A DNA stretch of 64,000 nt from Streptococcus sp. DD12 (GCF_001578885.1 NZ_KQ969496.1:62001-126000), one strand, 5' to 3'; positions 17,774 through 27,822 are shown, numbered from the stretch's first letter. The notes: generated from the sequence alone by a model not told the origin. Translations and numbers: made by a program.

Positions 17774-20113
17774 CTAGTCAAACTGGTACTTTTGTGCTTT
17801 GCTACATCCGATAAAGACGATGACAAAGATGACCATGAGAACCGTATAGAGTGGTAAGGTTGTTGCGTTTAGCGTGCTAACTCCGATAAGGTTTCTCAGG
17901 ATGAAGGCTGAGCTATAAAAGCCGACCACAGAGAAGAGGATCAGACCAGCCCGCCATAGGTTGAGCGGTAAGCAAGCACGGATAACGGACAGAAAACTGA
18001 TGGTACCCAGGAGGTAATAAGATAAGGTGGCCATGTCAATCGTTGACCAGCCTTGCAGATTGCCCCAAATGGTGACCAGAATAACACTGAGGACAATCAT
18101 GATGGCACTTGGCAGGGCCAAAAGAAGTGACCGCTTGAGGAAGTGTTTCTCAACAGGCTTGATATTGCGCTCAAAGGTCAAAACAAATGGTGGGAAACCT
18201 TCGACAAATTGGTCAATCAGCGTGATTTGAATTGGGATGAATGGGAAAATCAAGAGCCAGTCTGCCTTGAAAAAGAGGGCAGAGGCCATACAAATAATGG
18301 CTAAAAGGAAGGAATAGATGGTCTTGATAAAGAAGATAGGGGCGATACGACCGATATTATTGATGACTCGGCGACCTTCAAAGAGGATTTCAGGCACGTC
18401 ATTAAAATCAGAATTAAGGAGAACCAGATTGGCGATTTGGCGCGTGGCAGGATCACCTTCGGCCATAACAATAGAACAATCCGCTTCTCTAAGTGCGAGG
18501 ATGTCGTTAACCCCATCTCCGGTCATGGCCGTCGTCCGTCCTTTAGCCTTAAGGGTCTGTACCAAGAGTTTCTTTTGATGTGGCGAAACCCGACCAAAAA
18601 TGGCCGTCTTTTCGCAACTAGCGACCAGTTCCTCATCGGTGACCTTGCTACAGTCTAGGTAGGAAGTCGCTTGGTCAAAACCAGCTTGCTGGGCGATATG
18701 TGAAACGGTAACGGGGTTGTCTCCGGAAATGATTTTCAGATCAATATCTTGAGATCGTAAGTAGTTTAAGGTATCTGCGGCCCCTTCACGGATAGGGTCG
18801 GTGATTTCAAGGACAGCAATGGCACGAATGTCAGCGGGCAGTTGGCTGTGGTGAGGGTCTAGGCCCTGATGGCTCTGGGCTAAGACCAAAACCCGTGAAC
18901 CGCGTGCCTGAGCCTGACTAACAGCAGGTGGGTTTTCTGACAAGAGCATCTCCGGTGCCCCTAAAAAGAGACTGCCGACGGGTGCCATTTCCATAGCCCC
19001 CCACTTGCGGTCACTTGAAAAAGGAATGATGTGGCCGACTTTGTAATCGTCCTTGGTTTCTTGGTAGGCCTTACGAATGGCTTTAGCCGTTGGATTGCTA
19101 TCGTCACTATTGGCCATGTAAGTGGCAAGGAGGTGTTCCAGACGTTTTTGACCGAAATCATCTGTCAACGGGGTCATGGCTTCAACGGTCATTTTCCCTT
19201 GGGTGATGGTACCTGTCTTATCCAGACAGAGGGTGTCAACCCGTGCGAGGGTTTCGACAGAGTACATTTCCTGTACCAAGACCTTGCGCATCCCGAGTTT
19301 GATAACTGCTGTCAAAAGGGAGGTAACCGTTAAAAGGGCAATCCCCTTAGGAAGCATCCCCAAAAGAGGGGTTGCTGTCGTCACGACAGAATCTTTGAGG
19401 GGCAGTTGTTTCATGAGCAGGGCTTCCAAGAGTAAAATCAGTCCAAAGGGAATGATAATGCGTCCTGTCACCCGAGAAATGCTATTGAGGCTGTCAAGAA
19501 TCTCTGATTGGATGGGCTTGAGGGTTTTGGCTTCCAACATCAGCTGGTTGGCGTAGTTGTTTTCACCAACACGAATAACTTGTGCGTAAACCCGTCCGCT
19601 AGAGAGAAAGCTCCCAGACAAGAGTTCGTCGCCACTTTCTTTGAGGACAAGGTCGCTTTCACCTGTCAGCATGGCTTCATTGGCTTCGCAGATACCCGTG
19701 AGGACCGTTGCGTCACTAGGGATTTGTTCACCAGCAGATAGGATAATGACGTCATCTAGGACAAGGTCTTGCGGGTCAATTTGGATTTCTTCCCCTTCAC
19801 GGATGACGGTAATGTCTTCGCGACTCATGAGATTGAGTTTGTCAATCATGTGTTTGGCACGGAGCTCGGTTATGATACCAGAGACGGCATTGAAGCAGAT
19901 TACCGCAAAGAAGACCAAGTTACTCCAGGCCTGGACAGCGGCCAAGGCCAGTGCGATGGCGAAGTTCAGGGCATTAAATAGCGTGAAAACATTTCGCTTG
20001 ATAATCTGCCAGGTTGACGTGCTTGTGTCCGCACTAAAACGGTTGATGGCACCCTGGTCCAAACGATGATTCACTTGGGCTTGCGTCAAGCCTTGATAGA
20101 TTTTTTTAGTCAT
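17774..20113 (-). CDS. P-type cation-transporting ATPase (Exp7/CtpE-like)
   Basis: A 779-residue membrane pump. It carries the actuator motif MLTGESDLV, the phosphorylation motif LCLDKTGTITQG and the hinge TAMTGDGVNDILALREADC. About eight to ten hydrophobic segments are visible, two near residues 40-80, two near 210-270 and the rest after 600. The protein strongly resembles pneumococcal Exp7 (KKIYQGLTQAQV start, TSTSTWQIIKRNVFTLFNALNF-like segment), which belongs with CtpE-type calcium or divalent-cation ATPases. The ion itself cannot be read. It heads a single-gene unit facing the kinase terminator. Confidence 0.92.
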   Translation of the reverse strand: MTKKIYQGLTQAQVNHRLDQGAINRFSADTSTSTWQIIKRNVFTLFNALNFAIALALAAVQAWSNLVFFAVICFNAVSGIITELRAKHMIDKLNLMSREDITVIREGEEIQIDPQDLVLDDVIILSAGEQIPSDATVLTGICEANEAMLTGESDLVLKESGDELLSGSFLSSGRVYAQVIRVGENNYANQLMLEAKTLKPIQSEILDSLNSISRVTGRIIIPFGLILLLEALLMKQLPLKDSVVTTATPLLGMLPKGIALLTVTSLLTAVIKLGMRKVLVQEMYSVETLARVDTLCLDKTGTITQGKMTVEAMTPLTDDFGQKRLEHLLATYMANSDDSNPTAKAIRKAYQETKDDYKVGHIIPFSSDRKWGAMEMAPVGSLFLGAPEMLLSENPPAVSQAQARGSRVLVLAQSHQGLDPHHSQLPADIRAIAVLEITDPIREGAADTLNYLRSQDIDLKIISGDNPVTVSHIAQQAGFDQATSYLDCSKVTDEELVASCEKTAIFGRVSPHQKKLLVQTLKAKGRTTAMTGDGVNDILALREADCSIVMAEGDPATRQIANLVLLNSDFNDVPEILFEGRRVINNIGRIAPIFFIKTIYSFLLAIICMASALFFKADWLLIFPFIPIQITLIDQFVEGFPPFVLTFERNIKPVEKHFLKRSLLLALPSAIMIVLSVILVTIWGNLQGWSTIDMATLSYYLLGTISFLSVIRACLPLNLWRAGLILFSVVGFYSSAFILRNLIGVSTLNATTLPLYTVLMVIFVIVFIGCSKAQKYQFD

Positions 20114-20156
20114 AAGTTTATCATACCATTTTTATGAAGAAGTCCAAAAAAATATG

Positions 20157-21032
20157 CTAATTTTTAGGGAGAAAATGTTGTAACTGATTTTCAAAGGTCA
20201 AAGAGTCCGCTTGCACATCGATGACCTGCGCTGTTAGCGGATGCGTCAGACGCAGACGGTAGGCGTGGAGCATGAGACGAGGTGCCTGGTGTTGGCTGTA
20301 GAGAGGGTCCCCTATGATAGGAAATCCCTTGTGGCTCAAGTGGACGCGGATTTGGTGGGTCCGGCCACTGTCGAGTTGGCAACGCAGTAGGCTGACTTTT
20401 GCTTGGTTTTTTAAGCGACTGAATCGGGTGCGGGCCCAGTCCCCGTTTTTGGGGTCGACAACGCGTTTACGTCGGTCATGCCGATGGCGGCCAATAGGAG
20501 CTGTTACGGTCAAGCTTTTTGGAGGACAGCCCTCAACTAAGGCCCAATAATCGCGTTGAATGGCCTTGCTCTCTAGCAGTCGGCCTAAGATAGGGAGGAT
20601 AAAGGGCGTTTTTGCAAAAAGCACCAGTCCGCTGGTTTCCTTGTCTAAGCGATGCACGACATGACAAACCTGTCCGACGTAGGCAGAGACATGGTTGAGC
20701 AGGGCAACCTCTCCAGGGGCATTGCCATGGGTTTTCATGCCTTCGGGTTTGTTGACGATAATGATATGGTCATCTTCATAAACGGCTTGAACCAAATCAG
20801 CTTGTCCGAAGGGCAGGTCTCGTTTAGGGTAATCTGCTGCGTCGAAAAATAGCTCAATCTGGTCACCAGGTCGGACCAGACTCTGCCAATGAAGGTGTTG
20901 CCCATTGACGAGGACGTGTTTTTTGGTCCGCAAAAAATGCCGTATCTTGCGAGGGATGAGGAGATGGTCTTCCAGTAAGGTCTTGAGGCTACCTGGGGGA
21001 TAGGGGTTGGAAAATGTGATATGCATGGTCAT
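20157..21032 (-). CDS. RluA-family pseudouridine synthase
   Basis: About 291 residues from the chosen start. An S4-like N-terminal domain (PRKIRHFLRTKKHVLVNG) precedes the catalytic domain with HRLDKETSGLVLFAK, whose Asp is the nucleophile, and GRTHQIRVHLSHKGFPIIGDPLY. It should isomerise uridine in rRNA or tRNA; which site is unknown. The frame is open 15 codons further, but TATAAT (minus strand, 21044-21039) sits only 6 bases before the ATG at 21032. The longer start would therefore lie upstream of the promoter, and the mRNA is predicted to be leaderless. Confidence 0.85.
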   Translation of the reverse strand: MTMHITFSNPYPPGSLKTLLEDHLLIPRKIRHFLRTKKHVLVNGQHLHWQSLVRPGDQIELFFDAADYPKRDLPFGQADLVQAVYEDDHIIIVNKPEGMKTHGNAPGEVALLNHVSAYVGQVCHVVHRLDKETSGLVLFAKTPFILPILGRLLESKAIQRDYWALVEGCPPKSLTVTAPIGRHRHDRRKRVVDPKNGDWARTRFSRLKNQAKVSLLRCQLDSGRTHQIRVHLSHKGFPIIGDPLYSQHQAPRLMLHAYRLRLTHPLTAQVIDVQADSLTFENQLQHFLPKN

Positions 21033-21047
21033 AGGTCTATTATAGCA
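21032..21047 (-). promoter_or_regulatory. Extended -10 promoter giving a leaderless RluA-family mRNA
   Basis: TGCTATAAT (minus strand) followed by AGACCT and then ATG. Seven bases after the -10 is the A of the start codon. No good -35 is visible, which an extended -10 tolerates. Confidence 0.6.
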
Positions 21048-21070
21048 TGAGAAGGCGCTAAGTTTTTTAT

Positions 21071-21098
21071 TTGGCAATTAAGCTTGGATTGTTATAAT
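21071..21098 (+). promoter_or_regulatory. Promoter giving a leaderless pbp2a mRNA
   Basis: TTGGCA at 21071-21076, a 16-base spacer, and TATAAT at 21093-21098. The ATG at 21105 begins 6 bases after the -10, at the expected transcription start. No Shine-Dalgarno sequence precedes the ATG. Confidence 0.65.
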
Positions 21099-21104
21099 GT
21101 CTGT

Positions 21105-23399
21105 ATGAAACTAATGGATTTATTAAAAAAGAAGTTTTTCCCAAAGGCCTACCGTGAGCAGGTCAAGCGTCAGGAAAAACAGGCTGAGTTGGCCCGAAAG
21201 CGCCAAGAAGCTCAGGAAGAAAAAGAAGGGCAAGAGCCTAGCTTTCAGCGCCGTCATCAGGAGGAAACTCTTGAAAAACCGTCAGGTTGGAGAGGGGTAC
21301 TGGCCCGCTTGCGAATACCACGCAATCACCCTATCCGACGCTTTCTTCGCCGTTACCATGTGGGCAAGGTTTTAGCTGCCCTGATAGCCTTTATCGTTTT
21401 ACTGGTTGGTGGATATCTCTTTTACATCGCTAAGACCACCAATGTCTCTGATTTGCAGGCATCCATGAAGGCCCAAACAGTGATATATGATCGCTCCAAT
21501 AGCGAGGCAGGGTCGCTTTCAGGACAAAAAGGGACTTATGTCGAGTTGGATAGCATTTCGCAAGATTTGCAAAATGCTGTTATTGCCACCGAAGATAGGA
21601 CCTTCTATGAAAATAAAGGGATTAACTTTTCGCGCTTTGTGCTAGCACTTGTGACCATGGGGCGTTTTGGGGGTGGCTCGACCATCACCCAGCAGTTGGC
21701 CAAAAATGCCTATTTGAGTCAGGAACAGACAATCGAGCGTAAGGCCAAGGAATTCTTTTTGGCCATTGAAATCAATAAGCATTATAGTAAGAGCCAGATT
21801 TTGACCATGTACCTCAACAATGCCTATTTTGGCAATGGGGTCTGGGGAGTAGAAGATGCCTCTAAGAAATATTTTGGGGTCAGTGCGAGTCAGCTGACTT
21901 TAGATGAAGCAGCGACTTTGGCAGGCATGCTCAAAGGACCGGGTATCTACAATCCGATTTATTCGACGCAGAATGCCACGAACCGTCGCAATACTGTCCT
22001 CCAAAATATGGTGGTTGCAAAATTCATCAGCCAGAGTCAGGCCGATGAGGCTGCTCAAGTGGACATGAGTTCCCGCTTGAACGACACCTACACGACAAGC
22101 AGTGCAGACTATCGTTACCCGTCCTATTTTGATGCGGTAATCAATGAAGCCATGGAACGGTATGGCCTGAGCGAATCGGAAATTTTGAACAATGGCTACA
22201 AGATTTACACGGAACTAGACCAAAACTATCAGGCCAACATGCAGGCGACTTTGGATGATACCAGTCTCATCCCTGTGTCTGACTACGATGGGACGACGGC
22301 TCAGGCAGCCAGCGTTGCCTTGGACCCGACAACAGGTGGTGTCCGAGGCCTAGTCGGGCGGGTCAACAGTGATGTGGATGTGACTTTCCGCAGTTTCAAC
22401 TATGCGACCCAATCCCAACGGAGCCCGGGGTCATCGATTAAGCCTTTGGTTGTCTACTCTCCTGCCGTCAGTGAAGGCTGGAGCATTACCACGTCCTTGC
22501 CAAACACCAAGCGTGACTTTAATGGCTACAGCCCTTCTAACTGGGCCAATATTGAGACGGAAGATATTCCTATGTACCAAGCTTTGGCCAATTCTTACAA
22601 TATCCCAGCTGTTTACACCTTGGATAAAATCGGGGTGGACAAGGCCTTTACCTACGGGAAGAAATTCGGCTTATCCATGTCCAATGTTTCCAAAGAGCTG
22701 GGGGTTGCTTTGGGCTCTGGGGTGACGACCAACCCTCTCCAAATGGCTCAAGCCTATAGTACCTTTGCCAATGGCGGGGTGATGAATGACGCCCACCTGA
22801 TTACTAAAATTGAAAGTGCTAATGGAGAAGTAATTGCCAGTCATAAAGCCAGCAGCAAGCGTATCTTGAGCACTAGTGTCACAGATAAGATGACCAGTAT
22901 GATGCTGGGAACCTTTTCGAATGGGTCAGCTGTCAATGCCAATGTTTATGGCTATACCATGGCTGGCAAAACAGGGACCGTCGAAACCAGCTTTAATGCA
23001 GACTTGACCAGTGACCAGTGGGTGATTGGCTATACCCCTGATGTGGTGATTGCCCAGTGGTTAGGATTTGAAAATACCGATGAAAACCACTATTTGACGG
23101 ATGCCAGCTCAGGGACGGGAGCGACCCTCTTTCAGGCGGTGGCATCGGGTGTCTTGCCTTATACGAGTGGAACAGCCTTTACGGTTGAAAATGCCTATGT
23201 CACCGATGGGCAAAGCTTGACCTATAGCACGGATGCGACGAGCACATCCTCTGATAGTGGCAATACGGGCAATCAAGTCCAGTCCATCTGGAACAGCATA
23301 ACCGATGGGGCAAACAAGGTCAAAGACAGCGTGGTTAACTCAGGCTTTGGCCAATCGGTAAAAAATGCCTGGGATGGCTTGATGAACGCCTTTAATTAA
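21105..23399 (+). CDS. pbp2a: Class A penicillin-binding protein 2a
   Basis: About 764 residues. A basic cytoplasmic tail is followed by one membrane segment (about residues 92-113) and an outer glycosyltransferase domain with [17 protein letters not shown] and [16 protein letters not shown]. The transpeptidase domain carries SPGSSIKP (active Ser), the SYN motif and KTGT. It polymerises and cross-links peptidoglycan. Sequence blocks and the following order rpmG-secE-nusG match the pneumococcal pbp2A locus. An in-frame TTG at 21084 lies upstream of the promoter -10, so the ATG at 21105 is chosen, although a second in-frame ATG lies at 21114. The gene diverges from the pseudouridine synthase. 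Confidence 0.95.
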   Translation: MKLMDLLKKKFFPKAYREQVKRQEKQAELARKRQEAQEEKEGQEPSFQRRHQEETLEKPSGWRGVLARLRIPRNHPIRRFLRRYHVGKVLAALIAFIVLLVGGYLFYIAKTTNVSDLQASMKAQTVIYDRSNSEAGSLSGQKGTYVELDSISQDLQNAVIATEDRTFYENKGINFSRFVLALVTMGRFGGGSTITQQLAKNAYLSQEQTIERKAKEFFLAIEINKHYSKSQILTMYLNNAYFGNGVWGVEDASKKYFGVSASQLTLDEAATLAGMLKGPGIYNPIYSTQNATNRRNTVLQNMVVAKFISQSQADEAAQVDMSSRLNDTYTTSSADYRYPSYFDAVINEAMERYGLSESEILNNGYKIYTELDQNYQANMQATLDDTSLIPVSDYDGTTAQAASVALDPTTGGVRGLVGRVNSDVDVTFRSFNYATQSQRSPGSSIKPLVVYSPAVSEGWSITTSLPNTKRDFNGYSPSNWANIETEDIPMYQALANSYNIPAVYTLDKIGVDKAFTYGKKFGLSMSNVSKELGVALGSGVTTNPLQMAQAYSTFANGGVMNDAHLITKIESANGEVIASHKASSKRILSTSVTDKMTSMMLGTFSNGSAVNANVYGYTMAGKTGTVETSFNADLTSDQWVIGYTPDVVIAQWLGFENTDENHYLTDASSGTGATLFQAVASGVLPYTSGTAFTVENAYVTDGQSLTYSTDATSTSSDSGNTGNQVQSIWNSITDGANKVKDSVVNSGFGQSVKNAWDGLMNAFN

Positions 23400-23404
23400 C
23401 CAAC

Positions 23405-23433
23405 TTGTCAAAGCTTCGCTTTCATGTTAAAAT
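23405..23433 (+). promoter_or_regulatory. Promoter giving a leaderless rpmG mRNA
   Basis: TTGTCA at 23405-23410, 17 bases, TAAAAT at 23428-23433. The rpmG ATG is at 23441, so the transcript would begin at or one base before it. The promoter starts 5 bases after the pbp2a stop. Confidence 0.65.
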
Positions 23434-23440
23434 ACAAGTT

Positions 23441-23593
23441 ATGGCACAGAAAAAAGCAAGCCTAGCCTGTACCCAATGCGGGTCAAGAAACTACTCAATC
23501 GCAGTTTCGAGCAACCCCAAACCCAAACGGCTAGAAGTAAACAAGTTTTGTAAATACTGCAAGGCCTATACCTTGCACAAGGAAACACGATAG
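23441..23593 (+). CDS. rpmG: 50S ribosomal protein L33
   Basis: Fifty residues beginning [18 protein letters not shown], with a zinc-binding CxxC pair (CTQC and CKYC) and the usual L33 ending HKETR. The frame is open from 23405, but those extra codons lie inside the promoter, so the ATG at 23441 is used. No ribosome site precedes it, in keeping with a leaderless message. secE follows after 8 bases. Confidence 0.93.
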   Translation: MAQKKASLACTQCGSRNYSIAVSSNPKPKRLEVNKFCKYCKAYTLHKETR

Positions 23594-23601
23594 GAGCGGA
23601 T

Positions 23602-23784
23602 ATGAGATTTATCGGTGGCGTTTTTAGGGTGTTGAGTGACACCACTTGGCCTGATCGCAAGCAACGTTGGCACGATTTTATTTCGATTTTGGAGTACACA
23701 GCCTTTTTCACGGTCATTATTTATGCTTTTGACCAACTGATTGAAATGGGTCTCCTACGTGTAATTTCACTTTTTTCCAAATAA
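23602..23784 (+). CDS. secE: Preprotein translocase subunit SecE
   Basis: Sixty residues with the SecE pattern: an amphipathic N-terminal helix with DTTWPDRKQRW, then one membrane segment (residues about 34-55). It clamps the SecY channel in the membrane. TAGGAGCG precedes the ATG. It is co-transcribed with rpmG and followed by the nusG promoter. Confidence 0.92.
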   Translation: MRFIGGVFRVLSDTTWPDRKQRWHDFISILEYTAFFTVIIYAFDQLIEMGLLRVISLFSK

Positions 23785-23805
23785 AAGGACAAATCGTCAG
23801 CATTA

Positions 23806-23852
23806 TGCTATAATACAAAAAAGACAAGGAGTCCTCATCACGAGGGCTTTTT
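23806..23852 (+). promoter_or_regulatory. nusG promoter and terminator-like leader hairpin
   Basis: TGCTATAAT (23806-23814) is an extended -10. Downstream, AGTCCTC (23830-23836) pairs with GAGGGCT (23842-23848) around a 5-base loop, followed directly by TTTTT. The hairpin falls between the expected transcription start (about 23821) and the nusG ATG at 23871. That is where an attenuator would sit. Confidence 0.55.
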
Positions 23853-23870
23853 CTTAGTGAAAGGATTATT

Positions 23871-24410
23871 ATGTTAGATTCATTTGATAAGGGCTGGTTC
23901 GTCCTCCAAACCTACTCTGGTTATGAAAACAAGGTGAAAGAAAACCTCCTCCAACGCGCTCAAACCTATAATATGCTGGAAAACATTCTCCGTGTGGAAA
24001 TTCCCACCCAAACGGTTAATGTCGAAAAAAACGGCAAGCGTAAAGAAGTGGAAGAAAACCGTTTCCCAGGTTATGTTTTGGTTGAGATGGTCATGACGGA
24101 TGAGGCTTGGTTTGTTGTTCGGAACACACCAAATGTTACCGGCTTTGTAGGTTCTCACGGAAACCGTTCGAAACCCACACCACTTTTGGAAGATGAAATT
24201 CGTCAAATCTTGATTTCTATGGGGCAAACGGTCGATGTGGTTGACACCAACATCAAGCCTGGAGACACCGTGAAAATCATTGATGGCGCCTTCAATGGTC
24301 AAGAAGCCCGTGTGCTTGAAATTGATAAGAGCAAGGTTAAGCTGATGCTGGAAATGTTCGGTAAAGAAACCGAAGCAGAAGTGGAACTTTATCAGATTGC
24401 AGAGATTTAA
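23871..24410 (+). CDS. nusG: Transcription antitermination factor NusG
   Basis: A 179-residue protein of the usual length. The N-terminal NGN domain has WFVLQTYSGYENKVKENL and RFPGYVLVEM; the C-terminal KOW domain has GDTVKIIDGAFNGQEARV. It binds RNA polymerase and tunes elongation, pausing and coupling to ribosomes. AAAGGA lies before the ATG. It has its own promoter, a leader hairpin and a terminator, which allows feedback control. Confidence 0.96.
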   Translation: MLDSFDKGWFVLQTYSGYENKVKENLLQRAQTYNMLENILRVEIPTQTVNVEKNGKRKEVEENRFPGYVLVEMVMTDEAWFVVRNTPNVTGFVGSHGNRSKPTPLLEDEIRQILISMGQTVDVVDTNIKPGDTVKIIDGAFNGQEARVLEIDKSKVKLMLEMFGKETEAEVELYQIAEI

Positions 24411-24436
24411 AAAAAGGAGCTTTGGCTCTTTTTTTC
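24411..24436 (+). terminator. nusG terminator
   Basis: AAAGGAGC/GCTCTTTT stem with TTTG loop, followed by T residues, right after the stop codon. Confidence 0.8.
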
Positions 24437-24589
24437 TGGCCTTGAACCCGTCTTTATCTTGAGGTTAAGCAGTGCTGTCAATTCTTAAAAGGGAGCTAAA
24501 TCGTCAAAATGCCGATAGGTCTTGCCAATTGCTATAGGTTATGATACTCTAGATGGGAACATAAAAGAAAAGTTTAAGGAGATTTTTTC

Positions 24590-24922
24590 ATGAACACAGC
24601 AGAACAATGGTTAGCCATTAATGCCAAATATTTCCCAGCTGAGCAGTTGCAATATATCCGCCAACGCTTAGAAGTTTTGCCAGAAAACCAATTGCAAATG
24701 CTTTATGGGATTAGTTTTCAAGACCCAACCACTCTTTTGATTGTCTCTATTGTAGCAGGTGGTCTGGGAATCGACCGCTTTATGCTTGGTCAAGTTGGTC
24801 TTGGTGTTGGTAAACTTTTGACCGGTGGTGGTTGTGGGATCTGGTCCCTGGTTGACTGGTTCCTGATCATGGATGCAACCCGTCAATCAAACGCCCAAAA
24901 ACTTTACCAAGTCATCGGCTAA
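24590..24922 (+). CDS. TM2-domain membrane protein
   Basis: A 110-residue protein. After a soluble helical stretch (residues 1-45) come two hydrophobic segments with the TM2 signature: GGLGIDRFMLGQVGLGVGKLL, then WSLVDWFLIMDATRQ. The DRF and DWFLI blocks are typical. The function of bacterial TM2 proteins is unknown. AAGGAG precedes the ATG. Its stop overlaps the start of the next gene (TAATG), so the pair is co-translated. Confidence 0.85.
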   Translation: MNTAEQWLAINAKYFPAEQLQYIRQRLEVLPENQLQMLYGISFQDPTTLLIVSIVAGGLGIDRFMLGQVGLGVGKLLTGGGCGIWSLVDWFLIMDATRQSNAQKLYQVIG

Positions 24923-25272
24923 TGAGAACTTATGCTAAACGCTTGTGGGTCTACCATCGGCGTTTTTTACGTCTTTACGGCTTGCTGATGATTGGGGTTT
25001 ATGGTGTTTACCTCTGGCACCTCCCGACACCCTTGAGCCTTTTGCTCAAGCCGTTAGGCCTGCATTCCTGGAGTGCTGGCTTGACCCGTGCCAGTGTGCA
25101 AGTGATGCAGGGACATTTCTCCGCTGCATGGGCCTATAACCCACTGATATTTCCTTTGCTTGCTTTTATGTTGTCCTATGTCTTTGTCTTTCCGCTCTTG
25201 CCTGCAGCCAGACGCCAGTTTGACTGGGAAAATCAGCAGAAAGGGAAGGAAAAAGCGGTTTTTAAATCCTAG
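24922..25272 (+). CDS. DUF2752-like membrane protein lacking the family cysteines
   Basis: A 116-residue protein with hydrophobic segments near residues 17-35 and 75-98. The stretch LGLHSWSAGLTRASVQVMQGHFSAAWAYNPL aligns with the DUF2752 core, where relatives have CPGCGMTRA before a helix and a YHP motif. Here the cysteines are replaced (HSWSAGLTRA) and YHP reads YNP. TM2 and DUF2752 genes are often neighbours, and here they overlap by one base, which supports the call. Function unknown. Confidence 0.6.
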   Translation: MRTYAKRLWVYHRRFLRLYGLLMIGVYGVYLWHLPTPLSLLLKPLGLHSWSAGLTRASVQVMQGHFSAAWAYNPLIFPLLAFMLSYVFVFPLLPAARRQFDWENQQKGKEKAVFKS

Positions 25273-25278
25273 GAAACG

Positions 25279-25287
25279 TGCTATAAT
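25279..25287 (+). promoter_or_regulatory. leuS promoter (extended -10)
   Basis: TGCTATAAT with the start codon 33 bases on. No T-box structure fits in the short leader. Confidence 0.55.
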
Positions 25288-25320
25288 GGGGGAGATTAGA
25301 TTTTTACATGGAGACTGCAA

Positions 25321-27822
25321 ATGGCAACTTACAATCACAAAGAAATTGAGCCCAAGTGGCAAAAATACTGGGCTGACCATCACACCTTTAAGACAGGAAC
25401 AGATGCCCAAAAACCCAACTTTTATGCACTTGACATGTTCCCCTACCCATCTGGAGCAGGTCTGCACGTAGGCCACCCAGAAGGCTACACCGCGACGGAT
25501 ATTCTCAGCCGTTACAAGCGTGCCCAAGGCTACAACGTCCTTCACCCCATGGGTTGGGATGCCTTTGGTTTGCCTGCAGAGCAATACGCTATGGATACAG
25601 GGAATGACCCTGCGGACTTTACAGCGGAAAACATTGCCAACTTCAAACGTCAAATCAATGCGCTTGGTTTCTCCTATGACTGGGACCGTGAAGTCAATAC
25701 GACAGACCCCAACTACTACAAGTGGACCCAGTGGATTTTCACCAAGCTTTACGAAAAAGGCTTGGCCTACGAGGCGGAAGTTCCGGTCAACTGGGTGGAA
25801 GAATTGGGAACAGCTATCGCCAACGAAGAAGTGCTTCCAGACGGAACATCTGAACGTGGGGGCTACCCTGTCGTTCGTAAACCCATGCGCCAATGGATGC
25901 TGAAGATTACAGCTTACGCAGAGCGCTTGCTCAATGACTTGGATGAGTTGGATTGGCCAGAGTCTATCAAGGACATGCAACGCAACTGGATCGGAAAATC
26001 AACTGGTGCCAATGTCACCTTTAAAGTGAAAGGGACAGATAAGGAATTTACCGTCTTTACGACACGTCCGGATACCCTTTTTGGTGCGACCTTCACTGTT
26101 TTGGCGCCTGAGCATGAGCTGGTGGATGCCATCACAAGTCCTGAACAAGCTGAGGCTGTTGCTGACTACAAACACCAAGCCAGCCTCAAATCTGACTTGG
26201 CTCGGACCGACCTTGCCAAGGAAAAAACAGGAGTTTGGACAGGTGCTTATGCAGTTAACCCTGTCAATGGCAAAGAAATCCCTATCTGGATTGCGGACTA
26301 TGTTCTTGCTAGTTACGGAACAGGTGCTGTCATGGCCGTACCTGCCCACGACGAGCGTGACTGGGAATTTGCTAAACAGTTTGGTCTTCCAATCATCGAA
26401 GTCCTAGAAGGTGGTAATGTAGCAGAAGCTGCCTATACAGAAGACGGCCTTCACGTCAACTCTGGCTTCTTGGATGGCTTAAATAAAGAAGAAGCGATTG
26501 CGAAGATTGTTGCTTGGCTGGAAGAAAAAGGCTGCGGTCAAGAAAAAATCACCTACCGTCTCCGTGACTGGCTCTTTAGCCGTCAACGTTACTGGGGAGA
26601 ACCTATTCCAATTATTCATTGGGAAGATGGGACTTCAACAGCTGTTCCAGAAAGTGAACTCCCACTTGTCTTGCCAGTCACCAAGGACATCCGCCCTTCA
26701 GGCACTGGGGAAAGTCCATTGGCTAACTTGACCGACTGGCTGGAAGTGACTCGTGAAGATGGGGTCAAGGGTCGCCGTGAGACCAATACCATGCCACAAT
26801 GGGCAGGTTCCAGTTGGTATTACCTTCGCTATATCGACCCACATAATACGGAAAAATTGGCCGATGAGGACCTCCTCAAGGCTTGGCTTCCTGTTGATAT
26901 CTATGTCGGTGGTGCGGAGCACGCCGTGCTTCACTTGCTTTACGCGCGTTTCTGGCACAAATTCCTCTATGACCTTGGTGTCGTTCCAACTAAGGAACCC
27001 TTCCAAAAACTCTTTAACCAAGGAATGATTTTGGGTACCAGCTACCGGGACCACCGTGGGGCTCTTGTGGCGACTGACAAGGTTGAAAAGCGGGACGGTT
27101 CCTTCTTCCATGTGGAAACAGGAGAAGAGTTGGAGCAAGCACCTGCTAAGATGTCTAAATCGCTTAAAAACGTGGTCAACCCAGACGATGTGGTCGACCA
27201 ATACGGTGCGGATACCCTTCGGGTCTATGAAATGTTCATGGGGCCACTGGATGCTTCCATCGCTTGGTCTGAAGAAGGTCTGGAAGGAAGTCGTAAATTC
27301 CTTGACCGTGTGTACCGTTTGCTCACAAGTAAAGAGATTGTTGCGGAAAATAGCGGCGCTCTGGACAAGGTCTACAACGAAACCGTCAAAGCTGTCACCG
27401 AGCAAATTGAATCCATGAAGTTCAACACGGCTATCGCCCAACTCATGGTCTTTGTCAATGCAGCCAACAAGGAAGACGAGCTCTACGTGGACTATGCCAA
27501 AGGCTTTATCCAATTGCTTGCCCCATTTGCCCCTCACTTGGCAGAAGAACTCTGGCAAACCGTGGCAGGGACAGGCGAGTCCATCTCTTATGTGGCTTGG
27601 CCAAGATGGGATGAAAGCAAACTCGTCGAAGACGAAATCGAAATCGTCGTTCAAATCAAGGGTAAAGTCCGTGCTAAACTAACCGTAGCCAAAGACCTTT
27701 CCCGTGAAGAATTGCAAGAAGTGGCTCTGGCTGACGAAAAAGTGCAAGCAGAGATTGCGGGCAAGGAAATCGTGAAAGTGATTGCGGTACCAAATAAATT
27801 GGTTAATATTGTTGTAAAATAA
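25321..27822 (+). CDS. leuS: Leucyl-tRNA synthetase
   Basis: An 833-residue class I synthetase charging tRNA-Leu. The HIGH motif appears as [18 protein letters not shown] (about residue 45), the editing (CP1) domain contains [12 protein letters not shown] and VPAHDERD, and the KMSKS motif is [14 protein letters not shown]. The C-terminus ends [12 protein letters not shown] lies 9 bases before the ATG. The gene is complete and ends at 27822. Two extra copies of its last codons follow at 84- and 85-base spacing (see the repeat entry). Confidence 0.97.
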   Translation: MATYNHKEIEPKWQKYWADHHTFKTGTDAQKPNFYALDMFPYPSGAGLHVGHPEGYTATDILSRYKRAQGYNVLHPMGWDAFGLPAEQYAMDTGNDPADFTAENIANFKRQINALGFSYDWDREVNTTDPNYYKWTQWIFTKLYEKGLAYEAEVPVNWVEELGTAIANEEVLPDGTSERGGYPVVRKPMRQWMLKITAYAERLLNDLDELDWPESIKDMQRNWIGKSTGANVTFKVKGTDKEFTVFTTRPDTLFGATFTVLAPEHELVDAITSPEQAEAVADYKHQASLKSDLARTDLAKEKTGVWTGAYAVNPVNGKEIPIWIADYVLASYGTGAVMAVPAHDERDWEFAKQFGLPIIEVLEGGNVAEAAYTEDGLHVNSGFLDGLNKEEAIAKIVAWLEEKGCGQEKITYRLRDWLFSRQRYWGEPIPIIHWEDGTSTAVPESELPLVLPVTKDIRPSGTGESPLANLTDWLEVTREDGVKGRRETNTMPQWAGSSWYYLRYIDPHNTEKLADEDLLKAWLPVDIYVGGAEHAVLHLLYARFWHKFLYDLGVVPTKEPFQKLFNQGMILGTSYRDHRGALVATDKVEKRDGSFFHVETGEELEQAPAKMSKSLKNVVNPDDVVDQYGADTLRVYEMFMGPLDASIAWSEEGLEGSRKFLDRVYRLLTSKEIVAENSGALDKVYNETVKAVTEQIESMKFNTAIAQLMVFVNAANKEDELYVDYAKGFIQLLAPFAPHLAEELWQTVAGTGESISYVAWPRWDESKLVEDEIEIVVQIKGKVRAKLTVAKDLSREELQEVALADEKVQAEIAGKEIVKVIAVPNKLVNIVVK

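Noticed and set aside
25288-25320. T-box riboswitch before leuS
   Set aside because: Only about 30 bases lie between the -10 and the ATG, too short for a T-box.
26698-27654. 318-codon minus-strand ORF opposite leuS
   Set aside because: Shadow of leuS; no ribosome site, promoter or recognisable domain.
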